DNA of 64,000 nucleotides from Salinisphaera sp052044135 (GTDB lineage Bacteria; Pseudomonadota; Gammaproteobacteria; Nevskiales; Salinisphaeraceae): assembly GCF_052044135.1 (NCBI RefSeq), contig NZ_JBQDYF010000002.1, positions 124,001 to 188,000 on the forward strand, given 5' to 3'. Made by a program: the position numbers and the translations under genes. Below are positions 30,739 to 39,481 of the stretch, piece by piece (position 1 is the first letter of the stretch; every line of letters begins with the position of its first letter). The notes under the pieces were generated by a model that saw only the letters and a list, made by a program, of their open reading frames with translations, did not search any database and had not been told where the DNA came from.

Positions 30739-32175
30739 ATGGAAAGTGCAACCGCGATCATGCTGTCCCGTCTGGATTTTGCGTGGGTGGCGAGCATGCA
30801 CTTTCTCTACCCGCCGCTGACCATCGGCATGGCGCTGCTGCTGTTCTTCGCCGAATGGCGCTGGCTGAGAACCGACGACGACATGTGGTACCGGCTGACC
30901 CGGTTCTTCGAAAAACTGTTCATCATCAATTTCGGCGCCGGCGTGGCGACCGGCGTCACCATGGAGATGGCGTTCGGCATTCTGTATGGTCCGTTCTCCC
31001 AGGCCGCCGGGCCTTACTTCGGCAACGTGCTCGGCTACGAAACGATCACCGCCTTCATGTACGAGGCCGGCTTCATCGGCCTGATGATCTTCGGCTGGGG
31101 CAAGATCAGCCGGCGCATGCATCTGTTCGCGACCTTCAACGTGATGCTGTCGTCGACGGTGTCGGCGTTCTGGATCATGAATGCGAACGCCTGGATGCAG
31201 ACGCCGACCGGCGTCGAGTTGCGTGACGGCATATTCCACGTCACCGACTGGGGCGCGGCGATTTTCAATCCCAATTTTCTGCCGTCATTCGCCCATATGT
31301 GGGTGGCCGCGGTGGAACTGGCACTGTTCGTGGTGATCGGCGTCAGTGCCTGGCATTTGCTCCACAAACGGCACGAGAGTGTATTCAGCCGCCCGCTGGC
31401 CTACGCGTTGGTGGCGGCGGCCCTGGTCGCTCCGCTGCAGGTGTATCTGGGCGACGATCTCGGGCAGGTAGTCGCCGAGCACCAGCCTGCTGCGCTGGCC
31501 GCGATGGAAGGCCATTATCATACCTACGCGCCGGACGGCAGCGTGAACACGGGTTGGCACATCGTGGCCTGGCCGGACGACGCGGCCGGCGAAAACCGCT
31601 GGGCGATCACCATACCGCACGCGCTCAGCCTGATCGAGACGCATACCTGGAGCGGCAAGGTTCCGGGTCTGGATCAGACCCCCAAGGCCGACCGGCCGCC
31701 GGTGTGGGTTCCGTTCTACGCCTTCCGTGTGATGCTGGCGATCGGTTTCTTCCTCGTGCTGGTGGCGTTCTGGGGCGTCTGGATGGTTTATACCCGACGC
31801 CTGTTCTCGGCCACTGGTCGCGCGCGCCGGTGGTTCCTGCGGACAGCCGTATTCAGCGCGTTCCTGCCGTTTCTGGCGATATGGACCGGCTGGTGGACGC
31901 GCGAGGTCGCGCGCCAGCCCTGGCTGGTCGATGGCATGATGCGCATCGAACAGGGGGTGAGCCGCATGACCGTGGTCGAGGCTGCCATCTGGCTGGTCGG
32001 CTTCATTATCTTTGAGCTCGTGGTGTGGTTTTTCACCTGGTACTTCATGGCCAAGGTGATCCGCCAGGGCCCCGACCTCGAAGCGCCGGTGCTACGCGGC
32101 GGGGACGAAGCGATCGGGCATCTCGAATCCCATCCGGGCGCTGACGACGCGCGCCCGGCCTACGAACGGCCGTAG
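30739..32175 (+). CDS. cydA: Cytochrome bd-type quinol oxidase subunit I (CydA/CioA)
   Basis: A 478-residue membrane oxidase subunit. Heme ligands and quinone-site features are visible: MHFLYPPLTIG (His20), NFGAGVATGVTMEMAFG with the conserved Glu, AHMWVAAVE (His), PLQVYLGDDLGQ and QPAALAAMEG of the Q-loop, and TREVARQPW. The short Q-loop is of the CioA (cyanide-insensitive) kind. bd oxidases resist sulfide better than heme-copper oxidases, which fits the neighbouring SQR. Confidence 0.95.
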   Translation: MESATAIMLSRLDFAWVASMHFLYPPLTIGMALLLFFAEWRWLRTDDDMWYRLTRFFEKLFIINFGAGVATGVTMEMAFGILYGPFSQAAGPYFGNVLGYETITAFMYEAGFIGLMIFGWGKISRRMHLFATFNVMLSSTVSAFWIMNANAWMQTPTGVELRDGIFHVTDWGAAIFNPNFLPSFAHMWVAAVELALFVVIGVSAWHLLHKRHESVFSRPLAYALVAAALVAPLQVYLGDDLGQVVAEHQPAALAAMEGHYHTYAPDGSVNTGWHIVAWPDDAAGENRWAITIPHALSLIETHTWSGKVPGLDQTPKADRPPVWVPFYAFRVMLAIGFFLVLVAFWGVWMVYTRRLFSATGRARRWFLRTAVFSAFLPFLAIWTGWWTREVARQPWLVDGMMRIEQGVSRMTVVEAAIWLVGFIIFELVVWFFTWYFMAKVIRQGPDLEAPVLRGGDEAIGHLESHPGADDARPAYERP

Positions 32176-32187
32176 AGGAAAGACGTC

Positions 32188-33231
32188 ATGCCTGCGGATA
32201 TCGGAGAACTGCACCTGTTCGTAATCTATGCGTGGTGGTTCGCGCTGGGTTTCAGTCTGCTGCTTTACATCATGCTCGACGGGGCGGACCTGGGCGCCGG
32301 GGTGTTTTCGCTGTTCGTGCGGGACCCGGATGAGCGCGGCGGCATCATGGCCGCCATGGCCGGCACCTGGGATGCCAACGAAACCTGGCTGGTGGTCGCC
32401 GGCGGCGTGTTGTTCGGCACCTTCCCGCTGGTTTACGGCTCGGCCTTCCACTATCTGATGCTGCCGCTGATCATCGTGCTGTGGAGCATCATGATGCGCG
32501 CCATCGCGCTCGAGTTCCGGCATCATTCCGAGCGCAGTGCGCATCTCTGGGATGGCCTGTTCGGTGTGGCCAGCCTCACCACGCTGTTCTTTGCCGGCAT
32601 GGCGATGGGCGCGGTGCTCGAAGGCTATCCGCTCACCGATGGCAACGTGCCGACCTATGCCGGCGGCATGTTTCGTTTCATCAGCCCGTTCAGTCTGTGG
32701 ACCGGCGTGGGCGCGGTGGTGGCGGCATCGCTGGCCGGCAGCCTGTTCATCCGGGCCCGGTTCGAGCGTACCGAGGCGATCCGTCGGCATGCCGCGCACT
32801 GGGTCGATCGTTCGTTCTATGCCTCGCTCGTGGCCGTGGTGGTGACCGTGGTCTGGAGCCTGCTGAAATTCCCCTGGGCGGCGGACAAGTGGCTGGGGCC
32901 CTATTTCTGGGTCTGGGGGCTGGTGGCGCTGGCGGTGGTCTATGCCGTGGTTCGCATGCGGCGTTCGTCACGCCTCGGTCGCGATCTGTTCGCCATTCTG
33001 TGGCTGAACGCGGCCATCGCCATCATGTGGCTGGCGATGATGTTCACCATGCTGCCCTGGCTGGTGCCCAACACATGGACGATCTACGACGCGGCCAGCC
33101 CGTCGGTGTCGCTGGTGACGTTCACCATGGCCATGGGCGGCTTCCTGCCGGTGATGTTGATCTACAACTGGTATCAGATCTGGGTGTTCCGGGCCCGCAT
33201 ATCCAAGCTGACCGGCTACGGTCACCACTGA
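32188..33231 (+). CDS. cydB: Cytochrome bd-type quinol oxidase subunit II (CydB/CioB)
   Basis: A 347-residue partner of CydA with about nine membrane helices. It starts with the typical YAWWFALGFSLLLYIMLDGADLGAG and has WDANETWLVVAGGVLFGTFP. An AGGAAAG ribosome site lies 12 nt after the cydA stop. Its stop codon shares a base with the start of the next small gene, indicating translational coupling. Confidence 0.96.
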   Translation: MPADIGELHLFVIYAWWFALGFSLLLYIMLDGADLGAGVFSLFVRDPDERGGIMAAMAGTWDANETWLVVAGGVLFGTFPLVYGSAFHYLMLPLIIVLWSIMMRAIALEFRHHSERSAHLWDGLFGVASLTTLFFAGMAMGAVLEGYPLTDGNVPTYAGGMFRFISPFSLWTGVGAVVAASLAGSLFIRARFERTEAIRRHAAHWVDRSFYASLVAVVVTVVWSLLKFPWAADKWLGPYFWVWGLVALAVVYAVVRMRRSSRLGRDLFAILWLNAAIAIMWLAMMFTMLPWLVPNTWTIYDAASPSVSLVTFTMAMGGFLPVMLIYNWYQIWVFRARISKLTGYGHH

Positions 33232-33464
33232 TGGGCCGGGCGCGTCCCGAATTGCAGGGCCGACGCGGCTGGGCCTGGTGGCCGGTGGCGCTGGCCGCTG
33301 CATTTCTCGCGCCGCCGGTCGCGGGGCTGGTTCTCATCGCACAGTTCTTCGGCGGCCTGGGCCCCGGTCTGTGGCTGATGGCGGGCGTGGTGTTCCTGTT
33401 CGCGGTCACGCTCGTGGTGGGCCTGGCGCGCGCCGAGCGGGCGGCGCCGAAGTCGCGCCGCTGA
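33231..33464 (+). CDS. Small two-helix membrane protein encoded in the cyd operon
   Basis: A 77-residue protein whose ATG overlaps the cydB stop (TGATG). Two hydrophobic segments (VALAAAFLAPPVAGLVLIAQF and LWLMAGVVFLFAVTLVVGLA) are bounded by a basic N-terminus and a basic tail. It is about twice as long as CydX and shows no clear similarity to it. Coupling to cydB and the position ahead of cydDC suggest an accessory subunit or assembly factor; this is inference. Confidence 0.7.
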   Translation: MGRARPELQGRRGWAWWPVALAAAFLAPPVAGLVLIAQFFGGLGPGLWLMAGVVFLFAVTLVVGLARAERAAPKSRR

Positions 33465-33491
33465 GCCGCGGAGCGCGGCACGAGGCGTCAG

Positions 33492-35279
33492 TTGCCAATG
33501 TCGGCCAATACTTCGAACAGCAGGCGGCGCGGCACGGAAGGATGGCTGCGCGCGCACCTGGCCGGTCAGCGGTCGTTGTTGTTCGGTGCGGTCGCGGTCG
33601 GGTTGATCGATGCACCGCTATTGATCGCCCAGGCCTGGCTGCTGGCGCTGATCATCAATGCCGTGGCCATAGACGGGCAGGGGCTGGCCGCGGTCATGCC
33701 CTGGTTGTGGCGTCTGCTCGGTGTATTCGCGGCCCGCGTGTTGACGGGCATACTGCGCGACGGGCTGGCATTCGAAGGCGCGGCCCGGATCAAGCATCGC
33801 CTGCGCGACGCCCTGTTCGAGCACTGCATCGCACTCGGGCCCGACTGGGCGCGCGGCGCGCGCAGCGGCACGATCTCGCATCTGCTGGCCGATGCGACCG
33901 AGGCCATGGACCGCTACTACCGCGATTATCTGCCGCAGATGATGCTGGCGGCGATGCTGCCGCTCGTGCTGTTGCTGGTGATCTTTCCGAACGACTGGGT
34001 TTCGGGGCTGATCCTGTTGGTTACGGCTCCCCTGGTGCCGTTGTTCATGGTCCTGATCGGCAAGGGCACGGAAGCGCTCAACCAGCGCCAGTGGCGCCGA
34101 CTCGCACGCCTGAGCGCGCATTTCTTCGACGCCATCGAAGGCCTGACCACGCTCAAGCTGTTCGGCGCCAGCCGGCGCGAACTGGGTGCCGTGGCTGCCC
34201 TGTCGGAAGGCTATCGGCGTGAGACGCTGGCGGTGCTGCGGCTGGCCTTCGTGTCGTCGCTCATCCTCGAGTTCCTGACCACGCTCGGCATCGCCATGGT
34301 CGCGGTGTATATCGGCTTCCGGCTGTATTACGGCGAGATGGCGTTCTGGCCCGGGCTGTTCGTGCTGCTGCTCGCGCCCGAGTTCTATCGCCCGCTGCGC
34401 GACATGGGCGCGCAGTATCACGCGCGCATGGAAGCGATCGGTGCTGCCGAGGGGTTGATCGAGATCTTCGCGCGGCAGCGCCCCGAAGACACGGCCAGCC
34501 GCGCGGCGGCTGAGGCGATCTCGCGCCCCGAACGCATCGAATGTCGCGATCTGGCGTTCGCCTATGCCGACGGCGCGCCGGTGTTCAGCGGCGTGGATCT
34601 CGCGCTGCGCCGCGGCAAGCGCATTGCCCTGGTCGGCCCCAGCGGGGCCGGCAAGACCACGCTGGCGCATCTGCTGCTGGGCTTCCTGCGGCCGCAGGCC
34701 GGCGCTATCCGGGTCGACGGCGTGGATCTCGCGAGTCTGGCGCGCGGCGTCTGGCTGCAGCAGGTCGCCTGGGTGCCCCAGCGCCCGACGCTGTTCCACG
34801 GCACCCTCGCCGACAATATCCGGCTCGGCCGGGTCGAGGCCGATGACGCCGAGGTGGCGCGGGCCGCCCGCCAGGCCAATGCCGACGCCTTCATCCAGGC
34901 CTTGCCCGACGGTTACGAGACCGTGATCGGCGATCGTGGCCAGGGCCTGTCCGGTGGGCAGATCCAGCGCATTGCGCTGGCGCGGGCTTTTCTCAAGGAC
35001 GCGGCGCTGGTGGTGCTCGACGAGCCGAGCGCCAGTCTCGATCCGGCCAGCGAAGCGGCGATCACCGACGCCGTGGCGCGGCTGGCCGCGGATCGCATGC
35101 TGCTGATCATCGCCCATCGGTTGGATACGGTGCGCGAGGCCGACGAGATCCTGCTGCTGGCCGAGGGCGCGATCGTGGAGCGCGGCCGGCACGACGCGCT
35201 GATGGCCGCCAACGCCGGCTATGCGCGGCTCTGGTCGTTGTACCGCGCCGACGATGCCTTCGGCGGGGTTCGGTCGTGA
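33492..35279 (+). CDS. cydD: Thiol reductant ABC exporter subunit CydD
   Basis: A 595-residue exporter half with six membrane helices and a C-terminal ATPase: Walker A GPSGAGKTT, signature LSGGQIQR, Walker B VVLDEPSASLD. CydDC exports glutathione/cysteine or handles heme in the periplasm and is required to assemble cytochrome bd. TTG 33492 has GAGG at ideal spacing; ATG 33498 two codons later is an alternative. It overlaps cydC by 4 nt. Confidence 0.93.
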   Translation: MPMSANTSNSRRRGTEGWLRAHLAGQRSLLFGAVAVGLIDAPLLIAQAWLLALIINAVAIDGQGLAAVMPWLWRLLGVFAARVLTGILRDGLAFEGAARIKHRLRDALFEHCIALGPDWARGARSGTISHLLADATEAMDRYYRDYLPQMMLAAMLPLVLLLVIFPNDWVSGLILLVTAPLVPLFMVLIGKGTEALNQRQWRRLARLSAHFFDAIEGLTTLKLFGASRRELGAVAALSEGYRRETLAVLRLAFVSSLILEFLTTLGIAMVAVYIGFRLYYGEMAFWPGLFVLLLAPEFYRPLRDMGAQYHARMEAIGAAEGLIEIFARQRPEDTASRAAAEAISRPERIECRDLAFAYADGAPVFSGVDLALRRGKRIALVGPSGAGKTTLAHLLLGFLRPQAGAIRVDGVDLASLARGVWLQQVAWVPQRPTLFHGTLADNIRLGRVEADDAEVARAARQANADAFIQALPDGYETVIGDRGQGLSGGQIQRIALARAFLKDAALVVLDEPSASLDPASEAAITDAVARLAADRMLLIIAHRLDTVREADEILLLAEGAIVERGRHDALMAANAGYARLWSLYRADDAFGGVRS

Positions 35280-36997
35280 ACGACTGGCGCCGGCTGCTGG
35301 CACTGGCACGGCCCTATCGCGGCATGCTGTGGCTCGGTATCGGGCTCACCATGGCCGTGGTGCTGGCCAACGTCGCGCTCATGGCGCTCGCCGGGTGGTT
35401 CATCACCGGTATGGCGCTGGCCGGTCTCGGGCTCGGCACGATCAATTATTTCGCGCCGGCGGCCGGTATCCGCGGGCTGGCGATCGTACGGGCGATGGGG
35501 CGATATCTCGAGCGCCTGGTGACGCACGATGCCACGCTGCGACTGCTGGCGCGGCTGCGCGTGACCTTCTATGCCGGGCTCGAACCGCTGGCGCCGGCCG
35601 GCCTGCAACGCTATCGCGGTGGCGATCTGCTCAGCCGCATGCGCGCGGATATCGACACGCTCGACAATTTCTATCTGCGCGTGATCGCGCCGAGCCTGGC
35701 GGCCGCGGCCAGCATCGTGCTGGTCAATGGCTTCGCCGCCTGGTTCAGCCCGGCGGTGGCGCTGGTCAATGCGATTGGCCTGCTCGCGGCCGGCTTCGTG
35801 CTGCCCTGGGCTGCCTATCGGCTGAGCCGCGCGGGCGGGGCCGAGCGCCGCCGCGTGCTGGCGGACCTGCGCGCGACCGGCGCCGACAGTATTCGCGGCC
35901 TGGGCGAACTCTGGGTGTATCAGGCCACCGCACGCCAGGCTGGGCGCATCCGTGGCCTGTCGCGCCGGCTGCTGACGGTGCAACGACGCGACGCCTGGCG
36001 CGAGGCGGTCGCCGACGCGGCATCGGCCGGCATCGCCCGTGCGACGCTCTGGATTGCCCTGGTCGCGGCGATACCGCTGGTCGGGCGGGCCGCAATCGAC
36101 GGCCCGGCACTGGCCATGCTCGTGTTTCTGGTCATGGCGAGCTTCGAAGCCGTGGCCCCCTTGCCGGCGGCGTTTCGTGCGCTGGCCGAGACGCGCGCCG
36201 CGGCCCGGCGGATCTTCGAGATCATGGACGCCGAGCCGGCCGTGTCGGATCCGCCGGCCGATGCCGCGCCGCCCGAGCGCTTCGATATCGTACTGCGTGG
36301 GGTATCGCTGCGCTACGACGAGGCCGCGTCATGGGCGCTGGACGGCGTGAATCTCACGCTCACCCCCGGCCGCACGCTGGGGCTGGTCGGCGCCAGCGGT
36401 GCCGGCAAGACCAGCGTCGTGAACGCGATCCTGCGGTTCTGGCCGTATCAGGCCGGACGGGTGGAAATCGGCGGTACGGCGATCGAGCGCTATACGGCCG
36501 GGACGGTGCGCGGCTGGTGTGCCGTGGTCAGCCAGCACACGCATCTGTTCAATGCCAGCGTGGCCGATAATCTGCGTATCGCCCGGCCCGAGGCGAGCAC
36601 GGACCAAATGCAGGCGGCCCTGGCGCAGGTCGGCCTGACAACGCGGGTGGCGGCCATGCCGCAGGGGCTGGATACATTCATCGGTGAGGCCGGCGCGCGC
36701 CTGTCCGGCGGCGAGGCGCGCCGGCTCGCGATTGCCCGCGCCGTGCTGAAAGACGCGCCGATCCTGATCCTGGACGAGCCCACCGAGGGGCTCGATGCCC
36801 GATCCGAGGCCGATGTGCTGGCGGCGTTGTCGCCATTGATGACCGCGCGGACGACGCTCGTGATCACGCATCGGCCGTCGGTGCTGCGTTATGTGGACGA
36901 GATCGCCGTGATCGAAGCCGGCCGGATCGTGGAGCAGGTCGATCCGCGCGCAGCGCCCGCCGAGGCGCGGTTCTGGCGCCATCTGCGGCTCGCCTGA
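35276..36997 (+). CDS. cydC: Thiol reductant ABC exporter subunit CydC
   Basis: A 573-residue partner of CydD with the same architecture: N-terminal membrane domain (residues ~15-300), Walker A GASGAGKTS, signature LSGGEARR and ILDEPTEGLDA. The GTG start overlaps the cydD stop (GTGA). It is the last gene of the cydAB-(small membrane protein)-cydDC operon, all needed for a functional bd oxidase. It converges with the DUF442 gene 48 nt away. Confidence 0.93.
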   Translation: MNDWRRLLALARPYRGMLWLGIGLTMAVVLANVALMALAGWFITGMALAGLGLGTINYFAPAAGIRGLAIVRAMGRYLERLVTHDATLRLLARLRVTFYAGLEPLAPAGLQRYRGGDLLSRMRADIDTLDNFYLRVIAPSLAAAASIVLVNGFAAWFSPAVALVNAIGLLAAGFVLPWAAYRLSRAGGAERRRVLADLRATGADSIRGLGELWVYQATARQAGRIRGLSRRLLTVQRRDAWREAVADAASAGIARATLWIALVAAIPLVGRAAIDGPALAMLVFLVMASFEAVAPLPAAFRALAETRAAARRIFEIMDAEPAVSDPPADAAPPERFDIVLRGVSLRYDEAASWALDGVNLTLTPGRTLGLVGASGAGKTSVVNAILRFWPYQAGRVEIGGTAIERYTAGTVRGWCAVVSQHTHLFNASVADNLRIARPEASTDQMQAALAQVGLTTRVAAMPQGLDTFIGEAGARLSGGEARRLAIARAVLKDAPILILDEPTEGLDARSEADVLAALSPLMTARTTLVITHRPSVLRYVDEIAVIEAGRIVEQVDPRAAPAEARFWRHLRLA

Positions 36998-37045
36998 GGC
37001 GCGCATCGATGCTGCCCCCATGCTTGCAAGTGCCGCCCGGCGCTG

Positions 37046-37495
37046 TCACCGGAGCTTGTTTCGCGTGGCCTCGTACAGCGGTGATTGTGGGTCCAGGCCG
37101 GTGCTCAGGCCGATGTCGAGGGCGTGCTCGGCGCTCTCACCGTGCAGATGGCGGGCGCGGTAGGCCATGAGCGCGCCGACGCGATTGCTGCTGGCACAGT
37201 GCACGAGCGCCGGCGTGCCGCCGGCCGCGGCGAGGGCGTCGTCGAGGTCGCGAGCATGGCGATCGTCGATGTCATCCGCCACCGCAACCGGGATATTGAC
37301 GTAACGCATGCCGGCATCGGCCACCACGCGGGCTTCGTCGAATTCGCCGAATTCGCCGGCCGGGCGCAGGTTGATCACGGTCTTGACCCCGGCCTGGCCC
37401 GCGGCCACGAGTTGTGCCCGGCTCGGTTGCCCCGCGGTCACGATATCGGCGCCGAAGCGGCGGGCGTTCTTCAGATCATTCGGATAATCGGACAT
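37046..37495 (-). CDS. DUF442 (TIGR01244-type) phosphatase/rhodanese-like protein
   Basis: A 149-residue protein with the motif LVHCASSNRVGALMAYRAR, a Cys-x4-Arg loop at the C-terminal third. This family adopts a tyrosine-phosphatase-like fold but is often fused to or encoded with persulfide dioxygenases (as in BlhA), where a sulfur-transfer role is assumed. It follows the second dioxygenase by 85 nt on the same strand. ATG 37495 begins MSDYPNDLKNARRFG. Confidence 0.85.
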   Translation of the reverse strand: MSDYPNDLKNARRFGADIVTAGQPSRAQLVAAGQAGVKTVINLRPAGEFGEFDEARVVADAGMRYVNIPVAVADDIDDRHARDLDDALAAAGGTPALVHCASSNRVGALMAYRARHLHGESAEHALDIGLSTGLDPQSPLYEATRNKLR

Positions 37496-37580
37496 GGTGC
37501 ACTCCGGGTGCTCTGTCGGTTGCAACGATAGGAGCGCTGCCGGCGGTTTCGGCCGACAGCGCAAAGCCTGCGGCCCCAGA

Positions 37581-38465
37581 CTACAAGGTATCCAGCGGAA
37601 TTTTCAGGTAGTGCACGCCGTTGGATTCCGCTGGCGGCAGATGGCCGGCCCGCATGTTGACCTGAACCGAGGGCAGGATCAGCCGCGGCATGCCGAGCGT
37701 GGCGTCGCGCGCCTCGCGCATGGCGACGAATGCGTCTTCGATCACGCCTTCATGCACATGGATATTGTGGTGCCGCTGTTCGCCCACGGTCGTTTGCCAG
37801 CGGTATTCGCGCCGTCCCTCGGGCAGATAGTCGTGGCACAGGAATACGCGGGTTTCGTCGGGCAGGGCCATCAACTTCCGGATCGAGCGATACAGCGTGC
37901 GTGCATCGCCGCCGGGGAAGTCACAGCGCGCGGTGCCGTAGTCGGGCATGAACAGGGTGTCGCCCACGAACACCGCGTCGCCGATGATGTGGCTCATGCA
38001 GGCCGGGGTATGGCCGGGCGTATGGATGGCCCGGGCCGTTATCGAGCCGATCGTATATTCGACGCCGTCCGCGAACAGCTGATCGAACTGGCTGCCATCG
38101 CGCGCGAATTCGGTGCCGGCGTTGAAGATCTTGCCGAATACTTCCTGCACGGTCCGGATGTGTTCGCCGATGGCGAGTTTGCCACCCACCTGCTGCTGGA
38201 TCCATGGCGCGGCCGACAGATGATCGGCGTGGGCGTGGGTTTCCAGCAGCCAGTCCACGGCGAGGCCCCGTTCGCGTACGGCATCGACGATGCGTTGGGC
38301 GTTGTCATGACTGATACGCGCGGCATTGGGCTCGTAATCGAGCACGGAATCGATGATCGCGCAGTGGTCGGTTGCGGGGTCGTTGACGATATAGCTGATC
38401 GTATTCGTGGCCGAATCGAAGAAGGCCTCGACCTGGATCTCTTCGGTGAGTGCCGATGTCGTCAT
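37581..38465 (-). CDS. Persulfide dioxygenase-like metallo-beta-lactamase protein (ETHE1/Blh family), copy 2
   Basis: A 294-residue MBL-fold enzyme. The metal motif is THAHADH (His77, His79, Asp81, His82), followed by HTPGHTPACMSHIIGD, GDTLFMPDYGTARCDFPGG and CHDYLPEG. It is clearly paralogous to copy 1 at 29757, sharing FPGGDARTLYRSI and the C-terminal GHLPP...YLKIPLD. An AGGAGG site precedes ATG 38465. A perfect FNR/Anr box lies ~75 nt upstream, suggesting oxygen-responsive expression. Confidence 0.88.
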   Translation of the reverse strand: MTTSALTEEIQVEAFFDSATNTISYIVNDPATDHCAIIDSVLDYEPNAARISHDNAQRIVDAVRERGLAVDWLLETHAHADHLSAAPWIQQQVGGKLAIGEHIRTVQEVFGKIFNAGTEFARDGSQFDQLFADGVEYTIGSITARAIHTPGHTPACMSHIIGDAVFVGDTLFMPDYGTARCDFPGGDARTLYRSIRKLMALPDETRVFLCHDYLPEGRREYRWQTTVGEQRHHNIHVHEGVIEDAFVAMREARDATLGMPRLILPSVQVNMRAGHLPPAESNGVHYLKIPLDTL

Positions 38466-38507
38466 GACGCACCTCCTGTCATAAGCGGGTGAACCGCAAT
38501 AGCGCCA

Positions 38508-38547
38508 CGATAGGTCGCTGTCGAGACCCGCGCTTGATCTGAATCAA
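38508..38547 (-). promoter_or_regulatory. FNR/Anr box with aligned -10, upstream of persulfide dioxygenase copy 2
   Basis: TTGAT-CTGA-ATCAA at 38534-38547 fits the FNR/Anr consensus exactly. On the minus strand a TATCGT hexamer (38508-38513) is centred 30 nt further toward the gene, which would put the box near -41.5, the class II activating position. Confidence 0.7.
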
Positions 38548-38599
38548 TCCGGCGCCAAGGCGGCGTTGCCGTATTGCCAGGGGTTGGTGGCGGGAAAGC

Positions 38600-39481
38600 T
38601 CAGAGTCCGCTGGCGGGTTGCTGGCGTGGCGGAGTGCTGCGCCCGATCGGTTGTCCGACGGCAGCGGGCGCCTGCTGCCGCGGTCGCTTGATGGTCGGGG
38701 AGATCGGCGCACGATCGCCGGCCTGGTCATTGGCCTGGTCATTGGCCTGGTCATTGGCCCGGGCATTGCTGCCGGGGTGCGCCGCGATCTCGGCCAGCTC
38801 GTTGAGTGCGGCGGGTGGCAGATTGCCGGTCAGCGCATAATCGCGCCCCCGCGCCTGCCAGCGGGCCAGGGCAACGCCGGAGGGCGAGATCATGTCGGGT
38901 GCGGCCTGCGTGGTGCCGGACTGCGGGCGTGTATAGATCGTCACCCGTTTGCCGGCCGCATTCCGATATTCATAGGCGGTGAGCGACTCGCCGCCCGCTG
39001 TGGTGACGACGTGTCGATCGTTAAAGTGGTAGCCCGCGCGCGACAGATCGGGATGCGCCGGTCGGTTGGGGCTGCGCGCGGCCGTGTTGAGCGCGGGCTG
39101 GCGGTCGGCCAGACGCGCGACCTGCTGGCCGAACGTGTCCGGTACGACGCCCGGCGGCGCGGATGCCGACGCCAGCCCGCGCAGCCACCAGCCGCCAGCG
39201 GCCGACAGGCCGATCACCGCGACCAGGCCGGCGCCCGCCAGCCAGCTTGCGGGTGAGGCATTGTGGCCGTGCAACAGGCGCGGCGGGATGGGTTCGTCGA
39301 GCACCGGATCGTAGCGCTGCGCGAGCGCCAGGTCGTGCTCGGCGTCGCGCGCGGCGCGCTCGGCGATGCGCGGGTTGGCGGTCAGATAGCGTTCGATCGC
39401 CGCGGCGCCGGTGATGCGACGGCCGGTGCGGTAGTACATCACGCATTGTTCGTAGTCGATCGCCACGGCGGTTGCGCTCAT
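38600..39481 (-). CDS. Anti-sigma factor, transmembrane
   Basis: A 293-residue protein coupled to the sigma factor gene by a 4-nt overlap. The N-terminal cytoplasmic part (residues ~1-75; YRTGRRITGAAAIERYL) leads to one membrane helix (ASWLAGAGLVAVIGLSAAGGW) and a periplasmic domain of ~190 residues. The C-terminal region contains a three-fold Asn-Asp-Gln-Ala repeat and a Pro/Gln/Arg-rich end. The signal it senses is unknown. Confidence 0.82.
   Translation of the reverse strand: MSATAVAIDYEQCVMYYRTGRRITGAAAIERYLTANPRIAERAARDAEHDLALAQRYDPVLDEPIPPRLLHGHNASPASWLAGAGLVAVIGLSAAGGWWLRGLASASAPPGVVPDTFGQQVARLADRQPALNTAARSPNRPAHPDLSRAGYHFNDRHVVTTAGGESLTAYEYRNAAGKRVTIYTRPQSGTTQAAPDMISPSGVALARWQARGRDYALTGNLPPAALNELAEIAAHPGSNARANDQANDQANDQAGDRAPISPTIKRPRQQAPAAVGQPIGRSTPPRQQPASGL
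38720..38755. repeat. 12-bp tandem repeat inside the anti-sigma gene
   Basis: GGCCTGGTCATT occurs three times in perfect tandem. On the coding strand it encodes a repeated Asn-Asp-Gln-Ala tetrapeptide. The unit is a multiple of three, so copy changes keep the frame. Confidence 0.9.
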
